DNA of 64,000 bases, taken from CAWIXB01 sp963839955 (GTDB taxonomy: Bacteria > Actinomycetota > Actinomycetes > JACCUZ01). Where the stretch lies: the NCBI GenBank assembly GCA_963839955.1, contig CAWIXB010000001.1, positions 1,736,001 to 1,800,000 of the forward strand, given 5' to 3'. A program made the translations under genes and the position numbers. The notes beneath the pieces are model-generated. The model saw only the letters and a program-made list of their open reading frames with translations, did no database searches and was not told the DNA's origin. Positions within the stretch are counted from its first letter, which is position 1. Each line of letters begins with the position of its first letter. Positions 1 through 8,737 of the stretch are shown piece after piece.

Positions 1-670
1 GCACGTCGTCATCTCCGCCGGCGGCACCCGCGAGCACCTCGACCCTGTGCGGTTCCTCGGCAACCGGTCCTCGGGACGGCAGGGCTACGCCCTCGCTGCC
101 ACCGCGGCTGCCCGCGGCGCCGAGGTGACTCTCGTCGCCGCCAACGTGGCGCTGCCCGACCCGGCGGGGGTGAAGGTCGTCCGAGTCGTCTCCGCCGAGG
201 CGATGCGCACCGCAGTGCTCGAGGCCGCGGGCGACGCGGACGCGGTGGTCATGGCGGCCGCTGTCGCTGACTTCCGCCCCGCCGACCACAGCGCCACCAA
301 GATCAAGAAATCGGCGGGAGACCCGCCGCCGGTCGAGCTGGTGCGCAACCCCGACATCCTGGCCGAGCTGTCGGCGCAGCGACGCCGCCCGGGCCAGGTG
401 GTGGTCGGCTTCGCCGCCGAGACGGGCGACTCGTCTGGCGACGTGCTGGCACACGGACGAGCCAAGCTCGCGAGCAAAGGTGCCGACCTCCTCGTGGTCA
501 ACGAGGTCGGTGCGGACCGCGGCTTCGAGCTCACCGACAACGCAGCGGTCGTGCTGGGCGCCGACGGCAGCGAGGTCGTCCTGCCTCTCGCGCCCAAGGA
601 GGTCCTCGCCGACGCGGTGTGGGACCTCGTCGCCGCACGCCTGTCGGGTTCTGCGGGCGCCGCCCGCTAG
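1..670 (+). CDS. coaBC: CoaBC C-terminal part (phosphopantothenate--cysteine ligase domain), 5' truncated
   Basis: Coenzyme A biosynthesis: the CoaB domain joins 4'-phosphopantothenate to cysteine using CTP. The reading frame is open from base 2, so the window starts inside the gene. The first residues read ISAGGTREHLDPVRFLGNRS, which is the dinucleotide-binding loop and the RF(L/I)GNRSSG motif of CoaB. Further on are AAAVADFRP and KIKK, then VRNPDIL and VGFAAETGD, all typical of the ligase domain. The N-terminal CoaC decarboxylase domain would lie upstream. The TAG stop at 668-670 is also the first half of the -10 box of metK. The family assignment is firm. Confidence 0.95.
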   Translation, partial: HVVISAGGTREHLDPVRFLGNRSSGRQGYALAATAAARGAEVTLVAANVALPDPAGVKVVRVVSAEAMRTAVLEAAGDADAVVMAAAVADFRPADHSATKIKKSAGDPPPVELVRNPDILAELSAQRRRPGQVVVGFAAETGDSSGDVLAHGRAKLASKGADLLVVNEVGADRGFELTDNAAVVLGADGSEVVLPLAPKEVLADAVWDLVAARLSGSAGAAR

Positions 671-673
671 ACT
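668..673 (+). promoter_or_regulatory. -10 box (TAGACT) of metK
   Basis: TAGACT overlaps the coaBC stop codon and lies 61 bases before the metK GTG, implying a short leader of about 55 bases. The same TANNNT type of box precedes several other genes in the window. No convincing -35 element is visible. Confidence 0.45.
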
Positions 674-734
674 CGCGGGGATCCCCAACCGTCGTTACCA
701 GCCTGACCTCCGCTATCGCCGACAAGGAAAAAAC

Positions 735-1931
735 GTGTCTCGACGCCTGTTCACCTCGGAGTCCGTCACCGAGGGCCACCCGGACAAGATCGCCGACCAG
801 ATCAGCGACTCGATCCTCGATGCCCTGCTGAAGGACGACCCGCGCAGCCGGGTGGCAGTGGAGACGCTGATCATGACCGGCCAGGTCCACGTGGCCGGCG
901 AGGTCACCACGACGGCGTGGGCCGACATCCCCACCCTGGTGCGCGAGCGCATCCTCTCGATCGGCTACGACTCGTCGGCCAAGGGCTTCGACGGCCACTC
1001 GTGCGGCGTGTCGATCTCGATCGGCGCGCAGTCGCAGGACATCGCCCAGGGCGTCGACTCGGCCCACGAGGCGCGCACCGGAGAGAGCGTCGAGGACCCC
1101 CTCGACCGGCAGGGCGCGGGCGACCAGGGACTGATGTTCGGCTACGCCTGCAACGACACCCCTGAGCTGATGCCGCTGCCGATCGCCCTGGCCCAGCGCC
1201 TGGCCCAGCAGCTGTCCGCGGTGCGCAAGGACGGCACCATCCCCTACCTGCGCCCCGACGGCAAGACGCAGGTCACCATCGAGTACGACGGCCACCACGC
1301 CACCCGGCTGGACACTGTGGTCGTCTCCAGCCAGCACGCCAGCGACATCGGGCTCGAGTCGATGCTTCAGCCTGACGTGGCCGAGCAGGTCGTCAAGCCG
1401 GTGCTCGACGGCCTCGAGATCGACACCACCGACTACCGCCTGCTGGTCAACCCGACCGGCCGCTTCGAGATCGGCGGCCCGATGGGCGACGCCGGTCTCA
1501 CCGGCCGCAAGATCATCGTCGACACCTACGGAGGCATGGCGCGCCACGGCGGCGGCGCCTTCTCCGGCAAGGACCCGTCCAAGGTCGACCGGTCGGGTGC
1601 CTACGCGATGCGCTGGGTCGCCAAGAACGTCGTCGCCGCCGGGCTCGCCAAGCGCTGCGAGGTCCAGGTGGCCTACGCGATCGGCAAGGCGCAGCCGGTC
1701 GGCCTGTTCGTCGAGACGTTCGGCACCGAAGCCGTGCCGGTCGAGCGCATCCAGGACGCCGTGGTCGAGGTCTTCGACCTGCGTCCGGCCGCGATCATCC
1801 GCGACCTCGACCTGCTGCGCCCGATCTACGCCCAGACCGCGGCCTACGGCCACTTCGGCCGCGAGCTGCCCGACTTCACCTGGGAGCGCACCGACCGCGT
1901 CGACGCCCTCCGCGCCGCAACCAGCGCCTGA
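735..1931 (+). CDS. metK: S-adenosylmethionine synthase
   Basis: Makes S-adenosylmethionine from methionine and ATP in the cytoplasm. The 398-residue product starts VSRRLFTSESVTEGHPDK, so the GTG at 735 is chosen; AAGGAAAA 4-11 bases upstream serves as ribosome-binding site. The frame stays open further upstream, but that part has no family similarity. Signature motifs are present: GHPDKIADQISD (ATP/methionine site), GAGDQGLMFGYA, and the P-loop-like GGGAFSGKDPSKVDRS. Length matches the family. It follows coaBC and is closed by a hairpin at 1975. Nothing unusual in the protein. Confidence 0.98.
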   Translation: MSRRLFTSESVTEGHPDKIADQISDSILDALLKDDPRSRVAVETLIMTGQVHVAGEVTTTAWADIPTLVRERILSIGYDSSAKGFDGHSCGVSISIGAQSQDIAQGVDSAHEARTGESVEDPLDRQGAGDQGLMFGYACNDTPELMPLPIALAQRLAQQLSAVRKDGTIPYLRPDGKTQVTIEYDGHHATRLDTVVVSSQHASDIGLESMLQPDVAEQVVKPVLDGLEIDTTDYRLLVNPTGRFEIGGPMGDAGLTGRKIIVDTYGGMARHGGGAFSGKDPSKVDRSGAYAMRWVAKNVVAAGLAKRCEVQVAYAIGKAQPVGLFVETFGTEAVPVERIQDAVVEVFDLRPAAIIRDLDLLRPIYAQTAAYGHFGRELPDFTWERTDRVDALRAATSA

Positions 1932-1974
1932 CCGGCTGCCGAGTCGACCACGTTAGGTAGGCGCAGCAGTCCCT

Positions 1975-1996
1975 CAACAGGCGGGCACGCCTGTTG
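1975..1996 (+). terminator. Hairpin after metK, with a 15-bp direct repeat
   Basis: CAACAGGCG and CGCCTGTTG form a perfect 9-bp stem with a 4-base loop. No U tract follows, which is common for GC-rich actinobacteria. The right arm belongs to CGCCTGTTGTCGCAC (1988-2002), repeated exactly at 2008-2022 with 20-bp spacing. The intergenic stretch 1932-2057 thus holds one strong hairpin and a short direct repeat; it may terminate metK or bind a regulator of priA. Confidence 0.5.
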
Positions 1997-2057
1997 TCGC
2001 ACTGCTTCGCCTGTTGTCGCACGCTGGTACGCCGCCCTGACGGACTGCTCTGCTGAG

Positions 2058-4133
2058 ATGGGGGTCGTGAGCGAACCGGGCGACGAGGGCGGCGAGCAGC
2101 TGACCCTGTTGCGTGGTCGCACCCGTAGACCCGGGCGTCCGCCGGGTCAGCGTCCGGCCCCGGAGCTCGCCGCCGACCAGCCGGTCGCCCGCATCGTCGT
2201 CGACGTCGGCCTGGCCCACCTCGACCGGCCGTTCGACTACGCCGTGCCGGCGACCATGGCCGAGACGGCACAGCCCGGGGCGCGGGTCCGGGTCCGCTTC
2301 AGCGGCAAGCTCGTCGACGGCTTCGTGGTCGCGCGTGCCGACGGGTCCGACCACGAGGGCCGCCTCGCCCCGCTGCACAAGGTCGTCTCGCCCGAGCGGG
2401 TGCTCGCGCCGGAGATCGCCGACCTGGCCCGGGCCGTGGCCGACCGCTACGCCGGCACCCTCGCCGACGTGCTGCGCCTCGCGGTCCCCGCCCGCCACGC
2501 GCGCGCCGAGGCCGCCAAGCCCACGCCCGCCACCGACCCGGCCACACCGCCCGGCCCGCCACCGGCCGACGCGGCCCGCTGGTCGGCGTACGAGCACGGC
2601 CCGGCCCTGCTCCGCGCGCTGGCTGCGGGCGGCACACCCCGCGCGGTCTGGCAGGCGCTCCCCGGCGCCGGCTGGCCGCACGAGGTCGCCCACCTGGCGG
2701 CCGTCACACTCACGGCCGGCCGCGGCGCTCTCGTCGTGGTACCCGACCGGCGTGACGTCGCCCGGGTCGACGCCGCACTCACGGCCGCCCTCGGCGAGGG
2801 GCGCCACGTCGTGCTGACCGCCGACCTGGGCCCGGCCGAGCGCTACACGCGATGGCTCGCCGTACGCCGGGGCTCCGTCCGCGTTGTCGTCGGCACCCGT
2901 GCCGCGATGTTCGCGCCGGTCCACGACCTCGGGCTCGCGGTGGTCTGGGACGACGGCGACGACCTCCACGCCGAGCCGCGGGCCCCCTACCCGCACACCC
3001 GCGAGGTGCTCGCCCTGCGCTCCGCCCACGAGCACGCCGCGCTGGTCGTGGGCGGGTTCGCCCGCACCGCCGAGACCGCCGCGCTCATCGAGGCGGGCTG
3101 GGCGCGGTCGGTGGCCGCCACCCGCGCCGAGGTGCGCCGGGCTGCCCCCGCCGCGCGGGTGGCGGGCGACGACGCCGACCTGGCCCGCGACGAGGGAGCC
3201 AGGGCGGCGCGGCTGCCCAGCCTGGCCTGGCAGACCGCGCGCGACGCTCTCGAGAACGGCCCGGTGCTCGTCCAGGTGCCGCGCGCCGGCTATGTCCGCT
3301 CGCTGTCCTGCACCGACTGCCGCGGCCCGGCCCGGTGCGTCGCCTGTCACGGCCCGCTCGCCACCGCCGGGCGCCACGAGTCGCTGACCTGCTCCTGGTG
3401 CGGGGTCGTCGCGGCGACCTGGGCCTGCCCTCGCTGCGGCGGACGCAGCACGAGGGCCGGTGTCGTCGGCGCCGCGCGGACCGCCGAGGAGCTCGGGCGC
3501 GCGTTCCCCCGCACGGTCGTGCGTACGTCGGGGGGCGCCGACGTCCTCGACGCGGTCGGCCCGGAGCCGGCGCTGGTCGTCGCGACCCCTGGCGCGGAGC
3601 CCGTCGCCGAGGACGGCTACGCGGCGGCGTTGCTGCTCGACGGCTGGGCGCTGCTCAACCGGCCCGACCTGCGGGCGGGCGAGGAGACGCTGCGTCGCTG
3701 GATGGCCGCCGCGGCCCTGGTGCGACCGGCTTCGCGCCACGGCCGCGTCGTCGTCGTCCTCGCCGACAGCGCGGCCGGTCCGGCCCAGGCGCTCTTGCGC
3801 TGGGACCCGGCCACCCAGGCCGAGCGCGAGCTGGCGGAGCGCACGTCGCTGCAGCTCCCGCCGGCGGTGACGATGGCCTCGCTCACCGGTGCCCGGGCCG
3901 CGCTCGAGGACTTCGTCGAGGCGGCCCAGCTTCCGGCGAGCGTCACCGTGCTGGGACCGGTGCCGGTGCCGGACACCAGCGCCGGTGACGCCGCCGAGCG
4001 ACTGCTGCTGCGGGTGCCCCGCTCCGACCGTCGTGCACTCGCCGACACCCTGCGCCAGGCCAGCGGCGTACGCAGCGCCCACAAGGCCTCCGGCAGCGTC
4101 CGGGTCCAGATCGACCCCCTGGAGATCGCGTGA
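2058..4133 (+). CDS. priA: PriA-like primosomal protein N', helicase motifs degenerate
   Basis: Replication-restart protein of the PriA family, 691 residues from the ATG at 2058; a GTG at 2067 is an alternative start. The N-terminal DNA-binding part reads VARIVVDVGLAHLDRPFDYA. The zinc-binding region with eight cysteines (CTDC, CVAC, CSWC, CPRC) starts near residue 418. The ATPase motifs are missing: where PriA helicases have GxTGSGKTE this protein has GAGWPHE, and the DEEH box is replaced by WDDGDDLH. Loss of Walker A is a known trait of actinobacterial PriA, so the protein probably acts as a fork-binding or loading factor and not as a helicase. Its stop overlaps the next start (GTGA). Confidence 0.9.
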   Translation: MGVVSEPGDEGGEQLTLLRGRTRRPGRPPGQRPAPELAADQPVARIVVDVGLAHLDRPFDYAVPATMAETAQPGARVRVRFSGKLVDGFVVARADGSDHEGRLAPLHKVVSPERVLAPEIADLARAVADRYAGTLADVLRLAVPARHARAEAAKPTPATDPATPPGPPPADAARWSAYEHGPALLRALAAGGTPRAVWQALPGAGWPHEVAHLAAVTLTAGRGALVVVPDRRDVARVDAALTAALGEGRHVVLTADLGPAERYTRWLAVRRGSVRVVVGTRAAMFAPVHDLGLAVVWDDGDDLHAEPRAPYPHTREVLALRSAHEHAALVVGGFARTAETAALIEAGWARSVAATRAEVRRAAPAARVAGDDADLARDEGARAARLPSLAWQTARDALENGPVLVQVPRAGYVRSLSCTDCRGPARCVACHGPLATAGRHESLTCSWCGVVAATWACPRCGGRSTRAGVVGAARTAEELGRAFPRTVVRTSGGADVLDAVGPEPALVVATPGAEPVAEDGYAAALLLDGWALLNRPDLRAGEETLRRWMAAAALVRPASRHGRVVVVLADSAAGPAQALLRWDPATQAERELAERTSLQLPPAVTMASLTGARAALEDFVEAAQLPASVTVLGPVPVPDTSAGDAAERLLLRVPRSDRRALADTLRQASGVRSAHKASGSVRVQIDPLEIA

Positions 4134-4792
4134 GCGGCGACGTGCCGAGCGAGGAACGAGCGAGAGGCGGATCGCGACCAGGAGGCACAGCCGTCCAGAC
4201 CGTCGTCTTCGACTTCGGTGGGGTGCTCATCGACTGGGACCCGCGTCACCTCTACCGCCGGCTGCTGCCCGAGGGCGAGGTCGAGGACTTCCTCACCGAG
4301 ATCGGGTTCGGCGAGTGGAACCTCGTGCAGGACTCGACCTCGCGGTCCTGGGCCGATGCCGTCGCGGAGCTCAGCGCCCGCCACCCCGACCGGCGCGAGC
4401 TGATCGAGGCCTACCCGGCGCGCTTCACCGAGACCATGGCCGGTCCGATCGAGGGCACCGTCACCGTGCTGCGCGAGCTGCACGCCCGCGGCACCCGGTT
4501 GCTCGGCCTCACCAACTGGTCGGGCGAGACCTTCCACTACGCCCACGAGCTCTTCGACTTCCTCGACGTCTTCGACGGCATCGTGGTGTCGGGCGAGGAG
4601 GAGCTGGCCAAGCCCGACCCGCGGATCTTCCACGTCATCCGCGACCGCTACGGCCTGGTTCCCGACGAGACGCTGTTCATCGACGACTCGCCGACCAACG
4701 TCGAGGCGGCCGAGAAGGAGGGGCTGCTGGCCCTGCTCTTCACCGACCCCGACCAGCTGCGCCGCGATCTCGTCTCACTGAGCCTGCTGTAG
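4130..4792 (+). CDS. HAD-superfamily hydrolase (YihX/epoxide-hydrolase N-domain type)
   Basis: A 220-residue haloacid dehalogenase-type phosphatase. Motif I is VVFDFGGVLIDWD with the nucleophile Asp at about residue 28; the residue two positions on is Gly, as in the YihX group. Motif II is LTNWS, the motif III lysine lies in AKPDP, and motif IV is FIDDSPTNVEAA. The GTG at 4130 overlaps the priA stop by four bases, so the two are co-translated. About 20 polar residues precede the HAD core, so a later start is possible. The substrate, probably a small phosphorylated metabolite, cannot be told from sequence. Confidence 0.8.
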   Translation: MSGDVPSEERARGGSRPGGTAVQTVVFDFGGVLIDWDPRHLYRRLLPEGEVEDFLTEIGFGEWNLVQDSTSRSWADAVAELSARHPDRRELIEAYPARFTETMAGPIEGTVTVLRELHARGTRLLGLTNWSGETFHYAHELFDFLDVFDGIVVSGEEELAKPDPRIFHVIRDRYGLVPDETLFIDDSPTNVEAAEKEGLLALLFTDPDQLRRDLVSLSLL

Positions 4793-4814
4793 CCCGACTC
4801 TTGGCAGGGCTTCG

Positions 4815-4820
4815 TAGACT
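4815..4820 (+). promoter_or_regulatory. -10 box (TAGACT) upstream of def
   Basis: TAGACT lies 43 bases before the def GTG in the 71-base gap after the HAD gene. It suggests that def-fmt-rsmB starts from its own promoter. No clear -35 element at the right spacing. Confidence 0.4.
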
Positions 4821-4863
4821 GGCTCCCAGTCGCCGCGCCCGTCGTCGTACGCAAGGAGTCTCC

Positions 4864-5409
4864 GTGCCGCTCCAGACCATCCGACTCTTCGGCGACCCCC
4901 TGCTGCGCACCCCCGCCGAGCCGGTCGTCGATTTCGACAAGGAGCTCCGCGTCCTCGTCCAGGACCTCACCGACACGATGGTCGATGCGCCCGGTGTCGG
5001 GCTGGCCGCACCGCAGATCGGCGTCAGCCTGCGGGTGTTCACCTACCACGTCGACGACGACCTGGGACACCTCGTCAACCCCGTCCTCGAGCTCTCCGAG
5101 GAGCAGGAGGAGAGCGACGAGGGCTGCCTGTCGCTGCCCGGGCTCGCCTACCCGACCAGACGGGCCGTGCGCGCTGTCGCCAAGGGCATGAACATGTACG
5201 GCGAGCCGGTGACCGTCGCCGGTGACGACCTGCTGGCGCGCTGCGTGCAGCACGAGACCGACCACCTCGACGGCATCCTGTTCATCGACCGGCTCGACCG
5301 CGAGCAGCGCAAGCTGGCCATGCGCGCGATCCGCGAGTCGGAGTGGGCCGGCGAGGCCGTGCCGCAGGTCAAGGTCAGCCCGCACGCGACGCACGGCCGG
5401 GCGCTCTAG
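4864..5409 (+). CDS. def: Peptide deformylase
   Basis: Metalloenzyme that removes the formyl group from new protein N-termini. The product has 181 residues from the GTG at 4864, preceded by AAGGAG seven bases upstream; the frame is open upstream but without similarity. All three motifs are present: GVGLAAPQIG (residues 44-53), EGCLSLPG with metal-binding Cys88, and QHETDHLDG with His130, Glu131 and His134. The motif I and III sequences are those of an active enzyme. It is followed eight bases later by fmt, which adds the formyl group that Def removes. Confidence 0.97.
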   Translation: MPLQTIRLFGDPLLRTPAEPVVDFDKELRVLVQDLTDTMVDAPGVGLAAPQIGVSLRVFTYHVDDDLGHLVNPVLELSEEQEESDEGCLSLPGLAYPTRRAVRAVAKGMNMYGEPVTVAGDDLLARCVQHETDHLDGILFIDRLDREQRKLAMRAIRESEWAGEAVPQVKVSPHATHGRAL

Positions 5410-5416
5410 GCCGCCG

Positions 5417-6340
5417 GTGCGCCTCGTCTTCGCCGGCACCCCCGAGGCGGCCGTCCCGTCCCTCGACGCGCTCCTCGACTCTGCCCACGAGGTGGTGGCC
5501 GTCCTCACCCGCCCGGACGCCAAGGCGGGTCGCGGGCGCCGGATGGTCGCCTCGCCGGTGGCCCAGCGCGCGGCCCAGGCCGGCGTCGAGGTGCTCAAGC
5601 CGAAGCGGGTCGGCGACCCCGCGGCCCTCGACCGGCTTCGCGAGCTCGCACCCGACTGCGCACCCGTCGTCGCATACGGCGGGATGGTGCCGCCCGCAGC
5701 GCTCGAGGTGCCGACGCACGGATGGGTGAACCTGCACTTCTCGCTGCTGCCGGCCTGGCGAGGCGCCGCGCCGGTGCAGCACGCGCTGCTGCACGGCGAC
5801 GAGGTGACCGGTGCGAGCACCTTCCGGCTGGAGGAGGGCCTGGACACCGGGCCGGTCTTCGGCGTCCTCACCGAGACCGTGCGGCCGACCGACACCGCGG
5901 GCGACCTGCTCGACCGGCTGGCCCGAGCAGGCGCCGGCCTGCTCCTCGCGACCGTCGACGCGCTGGAGGCGGGCAAGGTGCAGGCGATCCCGCAGCCGCC
6001 CGACGGCGTGTCGCTCGCGCCGAAGCTGACCGTGGACGACGTCCGGGTCAACTGGTCCACGCCGTCGCGTCACGTCGACCGGCTGGTCCGGGCCGCCACC
6101 CCCGCACCCGGTGCCTGGACCACCTTCCGCGGTGAGCGCCTGGGGCTCGGACCGGTCCGGCCTGTCGAGGACGAGGGCGCGGGCCCGGGGGTGCTCGACG
6201 TCACCAAGTCGCGGGTGGTGGTCGGCTGCGTGTCGGGCGCCGTCGAGCTGGGGGAGCTCCGGCCATCGGGCCGTCGGCCGATGTCCGCACCCGACTGGGC
6301 GCGCGGCCTGCGCGACATCGACGGCGAGCGGTTCGACTAG
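5417..6340 (+). CDS. fmt: Methionyl-tRNA formyltransferase
   Basis: Formylates the initiator Met-tRNA using 10-formyl-tetrahydrofolate. The 307-residue protein starts VRLVFAGTPEAAVPSLDALL at the GTG at 5417. Catalytic residues are visible: Asn105 and His107 in VNLHFSLLPAWRGAAPVQ and Asp143 in GLDTG. The C-terminal tRNA-binding domain follows (APKLTVDDVRVNWSTPSRHV). No good ribosome-binding site lies in the eight bases after def, so coupling to def translation is likely. The stop codon overlaps the rsmB start by one base. Confidence 0.97.
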   Translation: MRLVFAGTPEAAVPSLDALLDSAHEVVAVLTRPDAKAGRGRRMVASPVAQRAAQAGVEVLKPKRVGDPAALDRLRELAPDCAPVVAYGGMVPPAALEVPTHGWVNLHFSLLPAWRGAAPVQHALLHGDEVTGASTFRLEEGLDTGPVFGVLTETVRPTDTAGDLLDRLARAGAGLLLATVDALEAGKVQAIPQPPDGVSLAPKLTVDDVRVNWSTPSRHVDRLVRAATPAPGAWTTFRGERLGLGPVRPVEDEGAGPGVLDVTKSRVVVGCVSGAVELGELRPSGRRPMSAPDWARGLRDIDGERFD

Positions 6341-7746
6341 TGCCACCCGCGCAACGTCGGCGTCCGGTTCGACGAGTCGGCCGTCCGACTCCGGACGCGC
6401 CGCGCCGGGCGGCGTACGAGCTGCTGCGCGCCGTCGACGAGCGCAACGCCTACGCGAACCTCGCGCTGCCCGACCTGCTCTCCCGGCACGGGCTGTCCGG
6501 GCGGGACGCCGCGTTCGCGACCGAGCTCGCCTACGGCACCCTGCGCGGCCGCGGCACCTACGACGCCGTCGCCGCCGCTTGCGTCGACCGCCCCCTCGAC
6601 CAGGTCGACCCGGCAGTCCTCGACCTGCTGCGGCTCGGCGCCCACCAGCTGCTCGCCACGCGCGTGCCCATGCACGCAGCCGTCGCGGCGACGGTCGAGC
6701 TGGCCCGCGCGACGGTCGGTGAGGGCAGAGGGAAGTTCGTCAACGCGGTGCTGCGCCGGGTCGGCGGCCGCGACCTCGATGCGTGGCTGGACGAGGTGGC
6801 CCCCGACGCTGACGACGACCCGCTCGGCCACCTCGCGGTCGCCCACTCACATCCCCGCTGGGTGGTCTCCGCGCTGCGCGACGCGCTCGGCGGCGACCTG
6901 ACCGAAACAGCCCACCTGCTCGCCGCCGACAACGAGCCGGCCAGCGTGACGCTCGTCGCGCGGCCGGGTCGCGCCGAGGTGGCCGAGCTGCTCGCCGCCG
7001 GGGCCGAGCCCGGCAGGTGGTCGCCGTGGGGCGCCCGGCTGCCGGCCGGCGACCCGGCCGCGCTGGCCGCCGTGCGCGAGGGCCGCGCCGGGGTGCAGGA
7101 CGAGGGCAGCCAGCTGGTCGCGCTCGCCCTCGCCGCCGCGCCGATCGAGGGCAGCGACCGCCGGTGGCTCGACCTGTGCGCCGGACCCGGCGGCAAGGCC
7201 GCGCTGCTCGGCGCGCTCGCCCGGGAGCGCGGCGCGCGACTGCTCGCCGCCGACCTGACACCCCACCGTTCGGCGCTGGTCCGCCGGGCCGCCGGTGCGG
7301 ACGCCGACGTGGTGGTCGCCGACGGACGGAACCCGCCCTGGCGAGCAGGCACGTTCGACCGGGTCCTCGTCGACGCGCCGTGCACCGGGCTCGGTGCGCT
7401 GCGCCGCAGGCCCGAGGCCAGGTGGCGGCGCCAGGCCGGCGACGTCCCCCGCCTCGCCGAGCTCCAGCGCGCCCTGCTGACGGCCGCGCTCGACGCGACC
7501 CGGCCGGGCGGCCTGGTCGCCTACGTCACCTGCTCGCCCCACCTCGCCGAGACCCGGACGGTCGTCGCGGACGTCGTACGCCGGCACGGCGGCGCCGACC
7601 GCGTCGACGCCCGCGAGGCGCTGCGCGCGGCCGTCGGCGGCGACGTCGTCGACCGGCTGGCGCTGGGCGAGGGCCCCGACGTGCAGCTGTGGCCGCACCG
7701 GCACGGCACCGACGCCATGTACCTCGCCCTGCTGCGCCGCCGCTGA
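6340..7746 (+). CDS. rsmB: 16S rRNA (cytosine-967-C5)-methyltransferase (RsmB/Sun/Fmu family)
   Basis: 468 residues with an N-terminal NusB-like RNA-binding domain (about residues 20-150, with GKFVNAVLRRVG) and a C-terminal methyltransferase domain. The SAM-binding motif is DLCAGPGGKAALL. Both catalytic cysteines of the m5C family are present: Cys348 in DAPCTGLG and Cys398 in YVTCSPH. The start overlaps the fmt stop by one base (TAGTG), an arrangement that is common for def-fmt-rsmB operons. The methylated position is inferred from the family. Confidence 0.93.
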   Translation: MPPAQRRRPVRRVGRPTPDAPRRAAYELLRAVDERNAYANLALPDLLSRHGLSGRDAAFATELAYGTLRGRGTYDAVAAACVDRPLDQVDPAVLDLLRLGAHQLLATRVPMHAAVAATVELARATVGEGRGKFVNAVLRRVGGRDLDAWLDEVAPDADDDPLGHLAVAHSHPRWVVSALRDALGGDLTETAHLLAADNEPASVTLVARPGRAEVAELLAAGAEPGRWSPWGARLPAGDPAALAAVREGRAGVQDEGSQLVALALAAAPIEGSDRRWLDLCAGPGGKAALLGALARERGARLLAADLTPHRSALVRRAAGADADVVVADGRNPPWRAGTFDRVLVDAPCTGLGALRRRPEARWRRQAGDVPRLAELQRALLTAALDATRPGGLVAYVTCSPHLAETRTVVADVVRRHGGADRVDAREALRAAVGGDVVDRLALGEGPDVQLWPHRHGTDAMYLALLRRR

Positions 7747-7764
7747 GACGACCAGCCCCGGCAC

Positions 7765-7770
7765 TAGGCT
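7765..7770 (+). promoter_or_regulatory. -10 box (TAGGCT) of rpe, leaderless
   Basis: TAGGCT ends six bases before the rpe GTG. Transcription would start at or next to the start codon, giving a leaderless mRNA. There is no Shine-Dalgarno sequence, which fits. Confidence 0.5.
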
Positions 7771-7776
7771 CGCGCC

Positions 7777-8460
7777 GTGGGCGTCCAGATCTCGCCGAGC
7801 ATCCTCGCGGCCGACTTCACCGACCTGGCCGGCGAGGTGGCGCGGGTCGCGCAGGCCGCCGACTGGGTGCACGTCGACGTGATGGACAACCACTTCGTCC
7901 CGAACCTGACCATCGGCCTGCCCGTCGTGGAGCGGCTCGCCGCTGTGAGCGAGATCCCGATCGACGCCCACCTGATGATCAGCGACCCGGACCGCTGGGC
8001 TCCCGGCTACGTCGAGGCGGGCGCCCGCAGCGTGACCTTCCACGTCGAGGCGTCGACCGCCCCGGTCCGGCTGGCCCGCGAGATCCGCAACCAGGGAGCC
8101 CGCGCCGGGATGGCGCTGCGGCCGGCGACGCCCGTCGAGCCGTACGCCGACCTGCTGACCGAGCTCGACATGCTGCTGCTGATGACGGTGGAGCCTGGTT
8201 TCGGCGGGCAGGCGTTCCTGGACGTGGTGCTGCCCAAGATCCGCCGGGCACGCGAGCTGATCAAGGGCCGCGACCTCGACCTCTGGCTCCAGGTCGACGG
8301 CGGCGTGTCCGCCGAGACCATCGACCGCTGCGCCGACGCGGGGGCGGACGTGTTCGTGGCGGGATCGGCCGTCTACGGCGCCGACGACCCCGCGGCGGCC
8401 GTCGACGCGCTGCGCGCCCAGGCGGGCGCCGCGTGCGACCGCGCCTGGTGGCGCGACTGA
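7777..8460 (+). CDS. rpe: Ribulose-phosphate 3-epimerase
   Basis: Interconverts ribulose 5-phosphate and xylulose 5-phosphate. The 227-residue TIM-barrel protein opens with ISPSILAADF, then WVHVDVMDNHFVPNLTIG (metal ligands His32 and Asp34), DAHLMI (His65), MTVEPGFGGQ and VDGGVS. The phosphate loop is GSAVYG. Start is the GTG at 7777 just behind a -10 box. It lies next to the riboflavin genes, which use ribulose 5-phosphate through RibBA, and serves the pentose phosphate enzymes encoded at 36829-45120. Confidence 0.97.
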   Translation: MGVQISPSILAADFTDLAGEVARVAQAADWVHVDVMDNHFVPNLTIGLPVVERLAAVSEIPIDAHLMISDPDRWAPGYVEAGARSVTFHVEASTAPVRLAREIRNQGARAGMALRPATPVEPYADLLTELDMLLLMTVEPGFGGQAFLDVVLPKIRRARELIKGRDLDLWLQVDGGVSAETIDRCADAGADVFVAGSAVYGADDPAAAVDALRAQAGAACDRAWWRD

Positions 8461-8509
8461 CCGTCGCGGCTGCGTCGCTTCATGGCAGACTGTGCGGCGC
8501 TACAAACGC

Positions 8510-8646
8510 GTGCTCCGGGGTCGGTGAAACTCCGAACCGGCGGTGACAGTCCGCGACCCGCGTCCGTTGGCAGCGCTCCTGCCGCCTCCGGCCGGTTGAC
8601 CCGGTGGAACTCCGGGACCGACGGTGAAAGTCCGGATGGGAGGTGC
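8510..8646 (+). ncRNA. FMN riboswitch (RFN element)
   Basis: Conserved RFN blocks occur in order: CTCCGGGGTCGGTGAAACTC, then CCGAACCGGCGGTGACAGTC and CGCGACCCGC, a variable arm, GGTTGACCCGGTGGAACTCC, and finally CGACGGTGAAAGTCCGGATG followed by GGAG. The element lies about 90 bases before ribD and belongs to the riboflavin operon. With FMN bound it should lower expression of ribD-ribE-ribM-ribBA-ribH. No U-rich terminator is obvious; control of translation of ribD is plausible. Confidence 0.95.
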
Positions 8647-8737
8647 ACGCGCGGGTCGCGTCGGTCAGCAGGCCGTCGCGCCCGTCGCCGACGCACGTCG
8701 GCACCACCCGGAGCGCGCCCGAGCGAGGGAGCGCAGG

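Noticed and set aside
1974..4082. Long open frame of about 700 codons on the minus strand opposite priA
   Set aside because: Composition is that of a GC-rich shadow frame (runs of Arg, Gly, Ala), no family similarity, and priA on the plus strand is clearly coding.
8624..8737. Upstream extension of ribD to a start at 8624
   Set aside because: This part lies inside the FMN riboswitch and has no similarity to deaminases; GTG 8738 has a ribosome-binding site.
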